A stretch of DNA of 64,000 bases from Candidatus Parcubacteria bacterium. GTDB taxonomy: Bacteria; Patescibacteria; Paceibacteria; UBA9973; UBA918. Below are positions 51,080-59,433 of this stretch, one piece after another (the first letter of the stretch is position 1; every line of letters begins with the position of its first letter). The notes under the pieces are model-generated. The model was not told the DNA's origin. It did no database searches and saw nothing but the letters and a program-made list of their open reading frames with translations. Made by a program: the position numbers and the translations under genes. The DNA is taken from contig JAKFXN010000005.1 of NCBI GenBank assembly GCA_021731405.1, positions 62,001 to 126,000 of the forward strand, given 5' to 3'.

Positions 51080-51187
51080 CAGTCGCAGCCATACGTAGGA
51101 TAGAGTAAGCAAATCCCATCACTATCTAATAATAGCAATATTTTTCAATCTTTTTTTAACTGTTATCAACAGTAGTTTGAGGAGAAA

Positions 51188-51943
51188 CTAAGCACCGAAG
51201 AACGATTTTGCCAGAATAATTGAGAAATCGACAAAGTTCATTTTTCCATCACTATTGAAATCATGGGTCAGGGTTTTACTATTCCAAGCAACCATAAAAG
51301 CACTGATGTCTCTCAGGGTTACTTTACCGTCACCATCTATGTCTGCAGTAATATTGACTCCTAGGTTGGCAGAAATAGCGCTTGGGTCTTCATCTTGGTC
51401 ATATATGTAAAAACTTTGCTTTGAGGCGCTACCAGTACCAGAAACAGCAACCGGGGTTCCTCTTCCGTCACCAGCCAAGAGCTGGGCTTCGCGGACAAAA
51501 AATTCTGTGTTGCCACTCACTTTCGCTTGAGCTTTAATGGTGGCAATGAGATGTTCTCCCACAAAGCCTCGTCTAAATGTACCTCCGCCGAGAGTGATGG
51601 TTGATCCTTCAACAATGGGTTCTTGTGTCCAAACTGTTAGCACCGACTGTGCTTTGTCCACTGAAACAACCTCTACTTTATCTGGTGAAAAATCAATCGT
51701 GATATCGATTGCGTTTACAGGAACATGTGCAGAGGCATAAATATCAATTGAAAAGCGCTCTCCTTCCATCACTGCAGTTTGGGACGGCTCTAATCGAATA
51801 TAGGACTTGTCAGTAGAGACGACAGACGCACTCAGGACTGCAAATACACCTAGTACCAGTGGAAACATGTACTTCACTGTCAAACCATCCTGAACTGGTC
51901 TTTCAGGCCTAAATATCCTAAAAAGCGCTTTCAAATAGTTCAT
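51188..51943 (-). CDS. Cohesin-like plus dockerin-like surface protein
   Basis: 251 residues. TM or signal near 25-45; a cohesin-type beta-sandwich (about 50-165; FSIDIYASAHVPVNAIDITIDF, VEGSTITLGGGTFRRGFVG); then two dockerin-like calcium loops, DIDGDGKVTLRDISAF (near 205) and DFNSDGKMNFVDFSII (near 230). Both halves of a cohesin-dockerin pair in one chain would allow chains or rings. The ATG overlaps the stop of the gene at 51940 by four bases (ATGA). Confidence 0.8.
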   Translation of the reverse strand: MNYLKALFRIFRPERPVQDGLTVKYMFPLVLGVFAVLSASVVSTDKSYIRLEPSQTAVMEGERFSIDIYASAHVPVNAIDITIDFSPDKVEVVSVDKAQSVLTVWTQEPIVEGSTITLGGGTFRRGFVGEHLIATIKAQAKVSGNTEFFVREAQLLAGDGRGTPVAVSGTGSASKQSFYIYDQDEDPSAISANLGVNITADIDGDGKVTLRDISAFMVAWNSKTLTHDFNSDGKMNFVDFSIILAKSFFGA

Positions 51944-52599
51944 GGCGTAACAAGAGCAGAGCGAAGTTGTGATGCTTCTGCGGTTGCTGCTGCGAGTTTT
52001 TGTTGAACTACTTGCACCTCAGTCTGAATTGTTGTAATTGTTTCACTTGATGCCGTTTCGCCGTTCATAAGGGCATTTATAATATTGCTTTGAAGCGCAA
52101 CTAATGCATAAAATTGTGTACTAATTTCTTTTTCCTTAGCTACCAAACTTTTCCATGAGTCAAGTCGTGCATCTTCGTAGTTTTCTTTGCCAAGGAGACT
52201 TCTTTGTGAGACCCCTTCTTCAAGTAGTGTTACTTTTTGCTCGAGAAGCAAACTCATGACAGCCCTTCGTGTTGCGGGAATTGATCCACATTGGTTGAAA
52301 AGCTCAGTTAAAGTACGGAGTTCTGCAGTAGTCAGTCCTTTATCTAGTGAGGCAAGGAGTTCGTCGTATTGAAGATTTTTATCACTTGGACATTCGTGGA
52401 TGATTTCTTTTACATTTGCAAGGACACCGCCACGCCCGATCTCGCGAGCTACTTCCACAGCAGCTGCTTCAGTTTCAATTATCAAAGTATCGTACGCAGA
52501 CCGAATATCATGGAGTCTTTTTTCAACCACCAAACTCGAACATATAAAGACTAAAAGAATTCCTACCGCAACTCCGTACACTGTTTGTTTGTTTTTCAT
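51940..52599 (-). CDS. Membrane-anchored coiled-coil protein
   Basis: 219 residues. TM near 8-26, then almost all helix: heptad-rich stretches about 30-60 and 130-215 (VVQQKLAAATAEASQL). Two cysteines around 70-105 (HECPSDKN, NQCGS). No family recognised. Fourth gene of the cohesin operon, coupled to the next by ATGA. Confidence 0.6.
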   Translation of the reverse strand: MKNKQTVYGVAVGILLVFICSSLVVEKRLHDIRSAYDTLIIETEAAAVEVAREIGRGGVLANVKEIIHECPSDKNLQYDELLASLDKGLTTAELRTLTELFNQCGSIPATRRAVMSLLLEQKVTLLEEGVSQRSLLGKENYEDARLDSWKSLVAKEKEISTQFYALVALQSNIINALMNGETASSETITTIQTEVQVVQQKLAAATAEASQLRSALVTP

Positions 52600-52652
52600 A
52601 TGTGACTAACTGAATATTAACCGTTCTGACTATGTGTCTATAATAGCTCTTT

Positions 52653-54380
52653 TTATACCAACTGTTCAACGTCATCAACTTCCTTTTCAACCCGTGTTTG
52701 CGCTCCTTTAAGAGCGCCGCTGAGTGAGACAAACATATCCTCTTCTGCTTTTGAGAGTTTTTTAGTCTTTTTTGCTTGAGTGAGACGCTCTTGTTCTTGA
52801 CCCAAGACCTCATGTAGGTGAGCAAATTCACGCGCCAAAATAACAAGAGCTTCTTGTGATTCGGTAGAAACTCTACCTTTAAACCGGCGCATGTATGCAA
52901 CAAGGAACCACATAGATAAAACAAGTAGTACGAGCATTGCTAGAAGCGGAATTACCACTGACAGAATGTTTATGAGGAACGTTCCTATTTGGACATATCC
53001 AGGTTGCTGGACAGCAATTCGTATTGTCTCAGAAGTCTCTGATTGGGCACCAAACTCATCAATTGCTTTTGCCGTAAGTTCGTAGACACCTTGTGTGAAG
53101 GTGCCTTCAGGAATCAAAGTAAAGACTCCCGAGTCGTCAGCTGTGAGATTGTAGAGAGTCGGCTCAGCTCCAATCTTTTGGACACTCACTTCTACCTGCG
53201 CCCGTGGTCTTGTGAGTCCGCGCACTACTGGAATCACTTCTTCATTTATTTCATTTGGATATTCCGTGAATGTTGGCTTATCAAACGCTGAAAGTGTCAG
53301 TGAGAATGAACTTACGGTACTATTTCCAGCTCTATCGAAGGCCTCTACGATAACTGAATGTAGGCCTGGATCAAGTTCCTTCAGCTCAATTTTCTGCTCA
53401 TTTTTTTCATCCAAAAATTCATAGGCTTCTTCATTATCAATTTTTATTGCATATCGGTTCACTCCAGAAGCACTGTCTTTCACTTGTACCAAAAGAGTCT
53501 GTTTTGGATTTGAAAGATCAGCTCCTTCTGGTAAGCTCAAGGCGAGTTCAGAGGGTGCTTCTGTATCTACCGCTAACCGATAGTGACTCACTCTACCCCA
53601 CCCGTCTTCATTTCGAAACTGAAGGTGAAAATATGACTCTCCTTCTGGTAAGTCGTTAAGTGTAATGGTAGAAATTGGTGTCTCGTACACGCGAGTCGGA
53701 ACTGAACTTGGTGACTCATCAAGCAGCGTTCGTACTGAGGTTACTCCTGCAGGCAGCGTCCATGACAGTACAGCATTCTTTGTTTTATACCAACCTTCTC
53801 TATCGCTGTGTGTACTTGATTCAATTTGCGGAGCTCCTGGAGTATTTGCCGGAGCCACATATTCAACTACCTCGGGTGTTGGAGAGGTGGAAGGGGCTTG
53901 AATAGTGTACGTGCCACCGTTCATACTAGAGAGCACATTGGTACCCATTCCGTCATTTGCCAGCACTGCTCCTCCAGTCAAAGTAACTCTAGCAGTGCTG
54001 GCATTAGTAGTTCTGAAAGTAATATTAAAAACTGTTCCCGATGAACCGGTGTAGCCAGTTGGAAGCCCTCCACTGAAAGTTACCGTGCCAGCAGAATTTG
54101 AAAAACTAGGTTCTGTCACCCAAAGACTAAAAATGGAGTTAGATCTATCAACAGACACCACTGTGACTTCTTGTGGATTAAATTTTATGGTTCCTTCAGC
54201 AGCATTGATAGATTTTCCAGCAGAGTTTACTACTACTCTGGCAGTAAAGGTTGCCCCGGCAGAATACACACCAGTGGCCGGCGACATAGACATCGTGGCA
54301 GCAGACGATACTGCAGGCAGCAGCAAACTTAGAAGGGTGATTCCAAAAAATACGTAGGTGTTGCGGAGGGAAAGTGACAT
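52653..54380 (-). CDS. Cohesin-like and Ig-like TM protein
   Basis: 575 residues. Signal peptide (1-27); cohesin-like domain about 28-165 (VYSAGATFTARVVVNSAGKSIN, GTVTFSGGLPTGYTG, VLANDGMGTNVL); Ig-like/fibronectin-like domains about 190-430 (VKDSASGVNRYAIKID, VEAFDRAGN); one TM near 475-500; and a cytoplasmic helix with a coiled-coil tail. The cohesin would face out and the tail in. Third cohesin-operon gene counted from 51940; starts 3 bases after the gene at 54384. Confidence 0.8.
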   Translation of the reverse strand: MSLSLRNTYVFFGITLLSLLLPAVSSAATMSMSPATGVYSAGATFTARVVVNSAGKSINAAEGTIKFNPQEVTVVSVDRSNSIFSLWVTEPSFSNSAGTVTFSGGLPTGYTGSSGTVFNITFRTTNASTARVTLTGGAVLANDGMGTNVLSSMNGGTYTIQAPSTSPTPEVVEYVAPANTPGAPQIESSTHSDREGWYKTKNAVLSWTLPAGVTSVRTLLDESPSSVPTRVYETPISTITLNDLPEGESYFHLQFRNEDGWGRVSHYRLAVDTEAPSELALSLPEGADLSNPKQTLLVQVKDSASGVNRYAIKIDNEEAYEFLDEKNEQKIELKELDPGLHSVIVEAFDRAGNSTVSSFSLTLSAFDKPTFTEYPNEINEEVIPVVRGLTRPRAQVEVSVQKIGAEPTLYNLTADDSGVFTLIPEGTFTQGVYELTAKAIDEFGAQSETSETIRIAVQQPGYVQIGTFLINILSVVIPLLAMLVLLVLSMWFLVAYMRRFKGRVSTESQEALVILAREFAHLHEVLGQEQERLTQAKKTKKLSKAEEDMFVSLSGALKGAQTRVEKEVDDVEQLV

Positions 54381-54383
54381 AGG

Positions 54384-55418
54384 TTATACAATATCTTCAG
54401 ACATGTCTTCTTTCGTCTTTGTTGTAGCAGAGAGTTTTCTTCTTCGTCGCACAATGAAATACGTTCCCAAGAGAAGAAGGATGAAAAGCACGCTGAGAGA
54501 ACCGAGGGCAATGTATGAGTAGAGTTCGTTTCGCGATAGTGTCTGTTGTGATTCATCTGGAATATAGGTAGCAATATATTCATTACCAGCCTTATCAATA
54601 GCTTTTACGCGGATAACACTATTGAGACTTTGATCATTGAGTACATATGGGCTTTCACCTCGGAGCCAAGCGCTTCCGACACCTCCCCAAGTGAAGTTAC
54701 TAAACTCTAAAACCGGCTCCTCCATTACCTCATAATGGCTGATACCTGTCTGTTTGTCAGTAGTACTAAAGACAATAAAATACTTTCCATTGAAGTAAAC
54801 TCCTTCTGAGTCTTTCTCTAAAGTGATACTAAACTCCTCTGGTGCTACATCATCCGCTCGCACCGCTTCACGCCAATCATCAACGATTCCTGAACCAGCG
54901 TTTTTATCAAGCGTAAAAGTCCCTCCAAGTGCAGTCAAAGGTGCTCGAGTGCCTTGACCATCGTTTAGAAGAACTTGGGTCTCTGGAGCAAAATCAATCC
55001 TGGCGGTAGTATCGTCAGAACCTCCAATCTGCATACCAGGCGAACGGAATATAATTTCAGCAATAACATTAGTGAGGCGAGGATCCCCTTCAACTCGGCC
55101 GCAGTATCCATTTGGAATACCGCCAGCAAAAGTAATGGTCTTTTCCTCTTTGTTTATAACAGGTGGCTCTATCCAGACATTAAGAATCGACTTTCCAATT
55201 GAAATATCTACTGGTTGGATATTATCTGTATACGTGAGTACTACATCAAGGGCGTTTATACATTCCCCAGCCTGACTGTCGGGCATAAGTCGTACCGCCG
55301 CTGTCAAAGCGTCGCCTCGATACAGCGTCCCAACGCCAGGATCAATATAGATGGTAGCTGCTTCCGAAACAGGAGCATACAACAAGAAAAGGAACGCAGC
55401 GAAACGCACAATGTGAAT
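54384..55418 (-). CDS. Cohesin-like TM protein
   Basis: 344 residues from ATG at 55418. Signal MIHIVRFAAFLFLLYAPVSEA; cohesin-like domain about 22-165 (YRGDALTAAVRLMPDS, INALDVVLTY, ITFAGGIPNGYCG, LLNDGQGTRAPLT); a second beta domain about 180-290 (YFNGKYFIVFSTTDKQTG, VKAIDKAGNEY); TM near 300-323 and basic tail. Two cysteines in the cohesin. First gene of the operon; TATACT six bases before the ATG, leaderless. Confidence 0.8.
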   Translation of the reverse strand: MHIVRFAAFLFLLYAPVSEAATIYIDPGVGTLYRGDALTAAVRLMPDSQAGECINALDVVLTYTDNIQPVDISIGKSILNVWIEPPVINKEEKTITFAGGIPNGYCGRVEGDPRLTNVIAEIIFRSPGMQIGGSDDTTARIDFAPETQVLLNDGQGTRAPLTALGGTFTLDKNAGSGIVDDWREAVRADDVAPEEFSITLEKDSEGVYFNGKYFIVFSTTDKQTGISHYEVMEEPVLEFSNFTWGGVGSAWLRGESPYVLNDQSLNSVIRVKAIDKAGNEYIATYIPDESQQTLSRNELYSYIALGSLSVLFILLLLGTYFIVRRRRKLSATTKTKEDMSEDIV

Positions 55419-55475
55419 CATGTTGTAAGTATAGCAAAACAAGCATTCTCTAATCTTCACTGTACACAGACAAAC

Positions 55476-55511
55476 AAAAAACCCGTCTCGTGGTGGGAGA
55501 TAGGGTTTTTT
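55476..55511 (-). terminator. Terminator after the surface protein at 55542
   Basis: AAAAAACCC/GGGTTTTTT stem extended by GTCTC/GGAGA, small loop. Confidence 0.85.
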
Positions 55512-55541
55512 GTTTTAGCTCCAAGCTTGGAACCAATATTC

Positions 55542-56690
55542 CTAGAATACTGGCGTTGCTACGTATGTCAGCGTAGCTGTGTAATCGCTGCCCGCTTCTT
55601 GTAGCGGACCTACTTCAACGGTATATCCTACACGTGTGATACCGACTCCTTGCGTTGTCGAATCAGCTGGTCCATCGTGTCGGAAGATTTCTACTGGTGT
55701 AGTAGAAGCAGATACATACATTCGTCCGCCGCCCCCTACATCAAAGTAGTTATCGAGGTCAGGATAAATGGTATCGTCGTTTGTTGTGATTCCCCAGTGT
55801 CCATAGGTATCTTCGTCACCTAGGGCAGATGTTGGACTCTCATAAAACAACGGTGTGTCTGTATATGCTCCATTACTATAACCATCGATATCAGCACCTG
55901 TGGCTGATGTGAGTTGTTGGTCAGCATGTACTGTAACGACAAAGCCGTTAGCTGCGTTGGTACTTACTTCTAAGTCCTGCGCAGCGGTGACTGCTGTATC
56001 AGCTTCTAGAACTCCAAAAGGAATTTCAGTAGAAGTTGTTGTACCGCTCGTTGTGTCTCCGTTGATTGCAGCTCCCGCATTTACACCTGTAACAGTGAAA
56101 TCGAAAATTGTTTCAACAGAGGCAGTAACTGTAACAACGTCAACAATTGCTACTCGCGTCGCACCAGTATCACTACTTCCAACAGTAAGCGTAATTTCGT
56201 ACGAGTTTACAGCAGGGTTAGTGATTTGGTTTGAACCAGCTCCACCAGTAGTGGCGTTGGTACCAATTTCAATGGTGACAGTAGCATTTGCTCCGATAGT
56301 ACTTGTGCCACTTTCAATGTCAATGACATCTCCAGCGGCAGTAACGTTCCAGTCCGCCCCACTGGCAACACCGTCGATAAGACTTTGCTCAACGCCGTTG
56401 ACGTTTAGGTCAACATCGGCAGCAACGATGGTTCCAACATCTGTAAAGACGCCAGTACCGAAGTTGATTGAGATTGTCTCACCAGCAGCGAGGCCAGTTG
56501 GTGTAACGAAGGATAGTGTGTGGTTGGATACTACCCCAGGTGCAGAATCTGAGAGTGTGTTACTAAATGAGATGACATTTGCAGCTTCCGCTCGGAATAA
56601 AGGTACACCTACGAACCATAAAATGATTGCGAGGGTAACAACTGCGGTGATTGCTTGGAGCAACGTGAACGTTGTATTCGTTCTAATCAT
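55542..56690 (-). CDS. Secreted surface protein with WxL-like C-terminal module
   Basis: 382 residues. Signal peptide ending FRAEA (about residue 36), then Thr/Val/Asn-rich beta repeats (GTNATTGGAGSNQ type), the block IPFGVLEADTAVTAAQDL, and a C-terminal module with STNAANGFVVTVHADQQL and ending LQEAGSDYTATLTYVATPVF. The same end module is in the 2054-residue and 59434 proteins and is like the WxL domain, which usually ends YxATLxWxLxxxP. A single-gene transcript with its own terminator and a long leader; the composition suits an abundant wall or S-layer-like protein. Confidence 0.75.
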   Translation of the reverse strand: MIRTNTTFTLLQAITAVVTLAIILWFVGVPLFRAEAANVISFSNTLSDSAPGVVSNHTLSFVTPTGLAAGETISINFGTGVFTDVGTIVAADVDLNVNGVEQSLIDGVASGADWNVTAAGDVIDIESGTSTIGANATVTIEIGTNATTGGAGSNQITNPAVNSYEITLTVGSSDTGATRVAIVDVVTVTASVETIFDFTVTGVNAGAAINGDTTSGTTTSTEIPFGVLEADTAVTAAQDLEVSTNAANGFVVTVHADQQLTSATGADIDGYSNGAYTDTPLFYESPTSALGDEDTYGHWGITTNDDTIYPDLDNYFDVGGGGRMYVSASTTPVEIFRHDGPADSTTQGVGITRVGYTVEVGPLQEAGSDYTATLTYVATPVF

Positions 56691-56920
56691 GTTGCTCTAC
56701 GTTGTATTAGTTTTTCAGCTTAGATTGACGTCGCGACCGAAAAAACTAAATGAGCAGATACTCATGCGGGCGTCGGGTCTCCACTCCTTTCGCCTATATG
56801 TGCGCTGCAAAACATACCTACTTTGAAACACTCGGCTGAAGTGTCCAGATACAGCTACGCTGCACCTGCAGTAAGACTAATTTCTTACCTCCTAAGTAAG
56901 TACTCTTTCATTGTAACGTG
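56691..56920 (-). promoter_or_regulatory. Long 5-prime leader of the 55542 surface protein gene
   Basis: No gene in about 230 bp upstream of the ATG. Minus strand: TACAAT -10-like (56910-56915) without a good -35; CTTAC/GTAAG stem around AGGAGG (about 56884-56900); a GGCG/CGCC stem enclosing AAAGGAG; ATGAG/CTCAT hairpin followed by TTAGTTTTTT (about 56740-56767), which could act as an attenuator. No SD near the actual ATG. Regulation by leader structure is an inference. Confidence 0.45.
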
Positions 56921-56949
56921 TTGAATTTTTTTATAGGCTGCGTTATACA
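56921..56949 (+). promoter_or_regulatory. Plus-strand promoter of the structured RNA candidate
   Basis: TTGAAT (56921-56926), 17-bp spacer, TATACA (56944-56949). Expected start near 56956. The -10 overlaps a TTATACACA that also matches a DnaA-box consensus, probably by chance. Confidence 0.6.
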
Positions 56950-57037
56950 CAAACGAACAGAGGAACGTAGTGACTATTGTGAGTTTGTGCAGCCGCTTAG
57001 CTGAGCTGCGACCCCGAAGGGAGCAGTCAGCTGCAGC

Positions 57038-57194
57038 GGTCTGCCAAATATTTGCGTTTAAATATTTAAAGGGTAGTGAGATACTGCAGCCACTTAATTG
57101 AATTCGACCTTCGGGAGAGAATTCAATTGCAGTGGTCTGTCAAACGGTCTGACAAATAATAGATAAAGCCGGACAAATATAGCAGTCTGCCAAA
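57038..57194 (+). repeat. TCTGNCAAA motif, five copies
   Basis: GGTCTGCCAAA (57038), GGTCTGTCAAA (57134), GGTCTGACAAA (57146), GCCGGACAAA (57168), CAGTCTGCCAAA (57183). Two end the structured units, three stand alone after unit 2. Could be a protein-binding or pairing motif. Confidence 0.6.
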
Positions 57195-57200
57195 GAAATA

Positions 57201-57233
57201 ATAAAACCTCACCACATGCTGGCAAGGTTTTAT
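57201..57233. terminator. Terminator shared by the RNA candidate and the gene at 57258
   Basis: 9-bp stem ATAAAACCT/AGGTTTTAT with an inner CCA/TGG pairing; A/T-rich on both flanks so it may work in both directions. Confidence 0.7.
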
Positions 57234-57257
57234 AACCCTTAGTAAAATCAATATTAA

Positions 57258-58376
57258 TTATCCGCTCCAATTAAACAGCAAAATAGAAAAGTCCTCAATA
57301 CTCACCCTCCCGTTACCATTTATATCCGCAGGAGGATTAGAGTTTCCTCCGTCTGTCTGCCACCAGAAAATCAAAATAGAAAAGTCGATTAGGTTTACTC
57401 GTCCGTCACGATTGAGATCTGAAGGAGTAGTTACCTGTCCATCAACGCCAACAAAAAGTTGTAGGGTGGAACTAAAACTACTTTGTGTAGTCAATTGTCC
57501 GGTCCCCGTAACCGAACGAGCCCGAAGGGTATGCGGAGCAACTGAGAGTGAGGCGGTGTTTAAAGTAAGACTCCAATTTCCCTCCGCGTTTGCCGTGGTG
57601 CGTTCTATAGTTGAGCCTGTATCTATATGTACTTCTATTCCTGCGCTAGGAATAGATTGTCCACTTACAGTCACTATGTCTCCCGGGTTTACGTTTTGGT
57701 TTGGAACACGAATAGTCGGCGGCAAAATAACACCAGCAATATTTGTAACCGCACCCTGCGTCACATCAAAGGTAGTGTTGAGAGTAATTGAGCGAGTCCC
57801 TGCAACGTCTGTGGCCCAAAAGCCAAGTGAGGCGGTGCCTGGTGAAGCGTCGGTAGTAAAATCAAATCTTCCTGCCCCATTGGCGCGTACACTACCGACT
57901 GTTTCTGAGTCAAGAATTATATTGATAGTACGGCCAGGGTAGGCGAGGCCCGTGACACTTATGATAGTATCTCCCAGTTCAGTGGTACTTCCTCCGCTAC
58001 CACCACTTCCTCCTCCCGAGCTTCCTCCTCCTCCCGAACCAGCTGGTTCAACCTGACAAATTGCTGAACAAAAGTCTCCATTGTCATTATTACCATCATC
58101 ACATTCTTCAGAGAATTGTGTCTGTAAAATTCCGTCCCCGCAATACGGACCAAAATTACAAATAGTGCTGCACTGTCGTCCAACTATAGTTGTACTATAC
58201 ACACCAGTCTCACCTGGAGCATCACACTGCTCACCATCGTCTACAAGTGCATTACCGCAGATACTTAAACTAAGGGTGGTTGATGCTGTACCTGCAAAAA
58301 AAGTTTGTGCGAAAGCGACCTCCCCTTGGAGTAGTAGGAGTACAAGGCAAGAAAGTAAATAGAAAGTAAATCTCAT
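57258..58376 (-). CDS. Dockerin-like surface protein with Myxo-Cys repeat
   Basis: 372 residues from ATG at 58376. Signal peptide (1-24); a Cys-rich region with ICGNALVDDGEQCD and YCGDGILQTQFSEECDDGNND, the DUF4215/Myxococcus cysteine-rich repeat; a Gly/Ser linker; two Ig-like carboxypeptidase-regulatory-like domains (about 135-310); then a C-terminal dockerin pair, DLNRDGRVNLIDFSIL and DINGNGRVSIEDFSIL. It could dock onto one of the cohesins encoded at 51188-55418. The ATG lies beside the stop of the DUF916-like gene, so the two are co-expressed. Confidence 0.8.
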   Translation of the reverse strand: MRFTFYLLSCLVLLLLQGEVAFAQTFFAGTASTTLSLSICGNALVDDGEQCDAPGETGVYSTTIVGRQCSTICNFGPYCGDGILQTQFSEECDDGNNDNGDFCSAICQVEPAGSGGGGSSGGGSGGSGGSTTELGDTIISVTGLAYPGRTINIILDSETVGSVRANGAGRFDFTTDASPGTASLGFWATDVAGTRSITLNTTFDVTQGAVTNIAGVILPPTIRVPNQNVNPGDIVTVSGQSIPSAGIEVHIDTGSTIERTTANAEGNWSLTLNTASLSVAPHTLRARSVTGTGQLTTQSSFSSTLQLFVGVDGQVTTPSDLNRDGRVNLIDFSILIFWWQTDGGNSNPPADINGNGRVSIEDFSILLFNWSG

Positions 58377-58380
58377 AAGT

Positions 58381-59310
58381 CTATCCAACCTGTCGGCGAG
58401 AAAGACGTCTGTTGTAAATGAAATACAGAACGAGGATCAAAAGTGCAAAGATTGGCAGCAAGATTGAGATCTTATGCGGGACCGAGAGTCCACTAAAGCC
58501 AAAGCCTGCTTGTTGTAGTGTGCCGTACGGAAGAATACTGAGACTAACTTCCCCTTCTTGCTTAACTTCATCGCCATTATAAATACTGTACCGCGCAATA
58601 TAGTTTCCGGCTGGAAGACGAGTTGGAATCTCAGCCAGTACTTCTTCAGTTGCGTAAGGAGCAATCTCAGTTATACGTCCCTTATGATCTGTTTCTTCAA
58701 GGAGAACATTTCCAGCGAAGTCAAAGATTCTAAATGCAACACGTGAAGGTGAAATATCTACGTTACCAGTGTTTTCGATTAACATAGTGAAATTAATCTT
58801 TCCAGGGAAATACAACCAACCAAGTTTCTTTCCTTCATTCAAATCAGAAAGTCCAATTTTACGTACTCGAAAATCTTTTATTTCTCTATCAATAACAGTG
58901 AGACCTATATCAACCTGCGCACCAAGTGAAATACTCACCGCACCAGCAGCTACTTGATCATCATCAGGTACAGTCTTGATTCTAATGACACCTTTATAGT
59001 CTTTGAATTCAGCGTCATCAGGAACCGTTACTCGGACAGTCATTGGTACTTTCTGTACGCCTCGTGGCAATGGCACAGACTCTCCTTCTACAATCTGGAT
59101 CCAGTCCATGATTTCGGGAGCGTCCACGCTAATTTGGGCCTTCTGGGGCACATCAGGATTACCGCGCACCAACAAAATCTGTTGTTCGTAAGTGGAGTTT
59201 CGAGTCAGGCTCGTATTGCGTACATATGGTGGCGTAATACCAAAACCCGCTCGCACTATCTCAGTTGAGAGCACAAAAAAAAGCAGGCAGATGGAAATAA
59301 CCTTCTTCAT
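58381..59310 (-). CDS. DUF916-like membrane-anchored surface protein
   Basis: 309 residues from MKKVISIC. Signal peptide (1-21), a two-part beta ectodomain (FGITPPYVRNTSLTRNSTYEQQI, VPMTVRVTVPDDAEFKDYKGVIRI, FTMLIENTGNVDISPSRVAFRIFD), TM near 275-297 and a basic tail. Same domain order as the gene at 42309. Third DUF916-like protein of the window; forms an operon with the dockerin protein. Confidence 0.8.
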   Translation of the reverse strand: MKKVISICLLFFVLSTEIVRAGFGITPPYVRNTSLTRNSTYEQQILLVRGNPDVPQKAQISVDAPEIMDWIQIVEGESVPLPRGVQKVPMTVRVTVPDDAEFKDYKGVIRIKTVPDDDQVAAGAVSISLGAQVDIGLTVIDREIKDFRVRKIGLSDLNEGKKLGWLYFPGKINFTMLIENTGNVDISPSRVAFRIFDFAGNVLLEETDHKGRITEIAPYATEEVLAEIPTRLPAGNYIARYSIYNGDEVKQEGEVSLSILPYGTLQQAGFGFSGLSVPHKISILLPIFALLILVLYFIYNRRLSRRQVG

Positions 59311-59370
59311 ATAAACAATATCGAGTACATCTCTTGCACTCTCCAATTATCGAAAATAAATCAATAAAAA

Positions 59371-59405
59371 GCAACAGCCACTGTATGGATAACAATGGCT
59401 GTTGC
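59371..59405 (-). terminator. Terminator after the gene at 59434
   Basis: 10-bp perfect stem GCAACAGCCA/TGGCTGTTGC, then a TTTTTATT run on the minus strand. Confidence 0.88.
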
Positions 59406-59433
59406 GTCGATATTCTGTGTTGTGGTATGTAGT

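Larger units (their letters stand above)
56956..57233 (+). ncRNA. Candidate structured RNA with two covarying hairpin units
   Basis: About 280 nt from promoter to terminator with no convincing ORF. Unit 1 (56988-57048) and unit 2 (57085-57144) share TGCAGCC(G/A)CTTA at one side and GCAG(C/T)GGTCTG(C/T)CAAA at the other. Between these, long stems differ in sequence but stay paired: CCGCT/AGCGG against CCACT/AGTGG, and AGCTGA..CTGC/GCAG..TCAGCT against AATTGAATTC/GAATTCAATT. Apical hairpins differ too (CCC-CGAA-GGG, CC-TTCG-GG). Three further GTCTGNCAAA-like motifs follow. Strand is inferred from the promoter; no known RNA family is recognised. Confidence 0.6.

Noticed and set aside
51159..51173. 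Terminator at ACTGTTATCAACAGT
   Set aside because: The 6-bp stem is followed by A-rich, not T-rich, sequence in the direction of the minus-strand genes, so it is unlikely to terminate them.
56941..56952. Replication origin, because TTATACACA matches a DnaA box here and again near 61370
   Set aside because: Only two isolated matches 4 kb apart, no cluster, no AT-rich unwinding stretch and no dnaA or dnaN nearby.
57001..57045. SRP RNA, because CCCGAAGGGAGCAGTC resembles the SRP helix 8 GGAAG...GCAGCC region
   Set aside because: The second unit has the same architecture without that sequence, the SRP internal-loop bases are not in register, and the flanks do not fold into the SRP hairpin.
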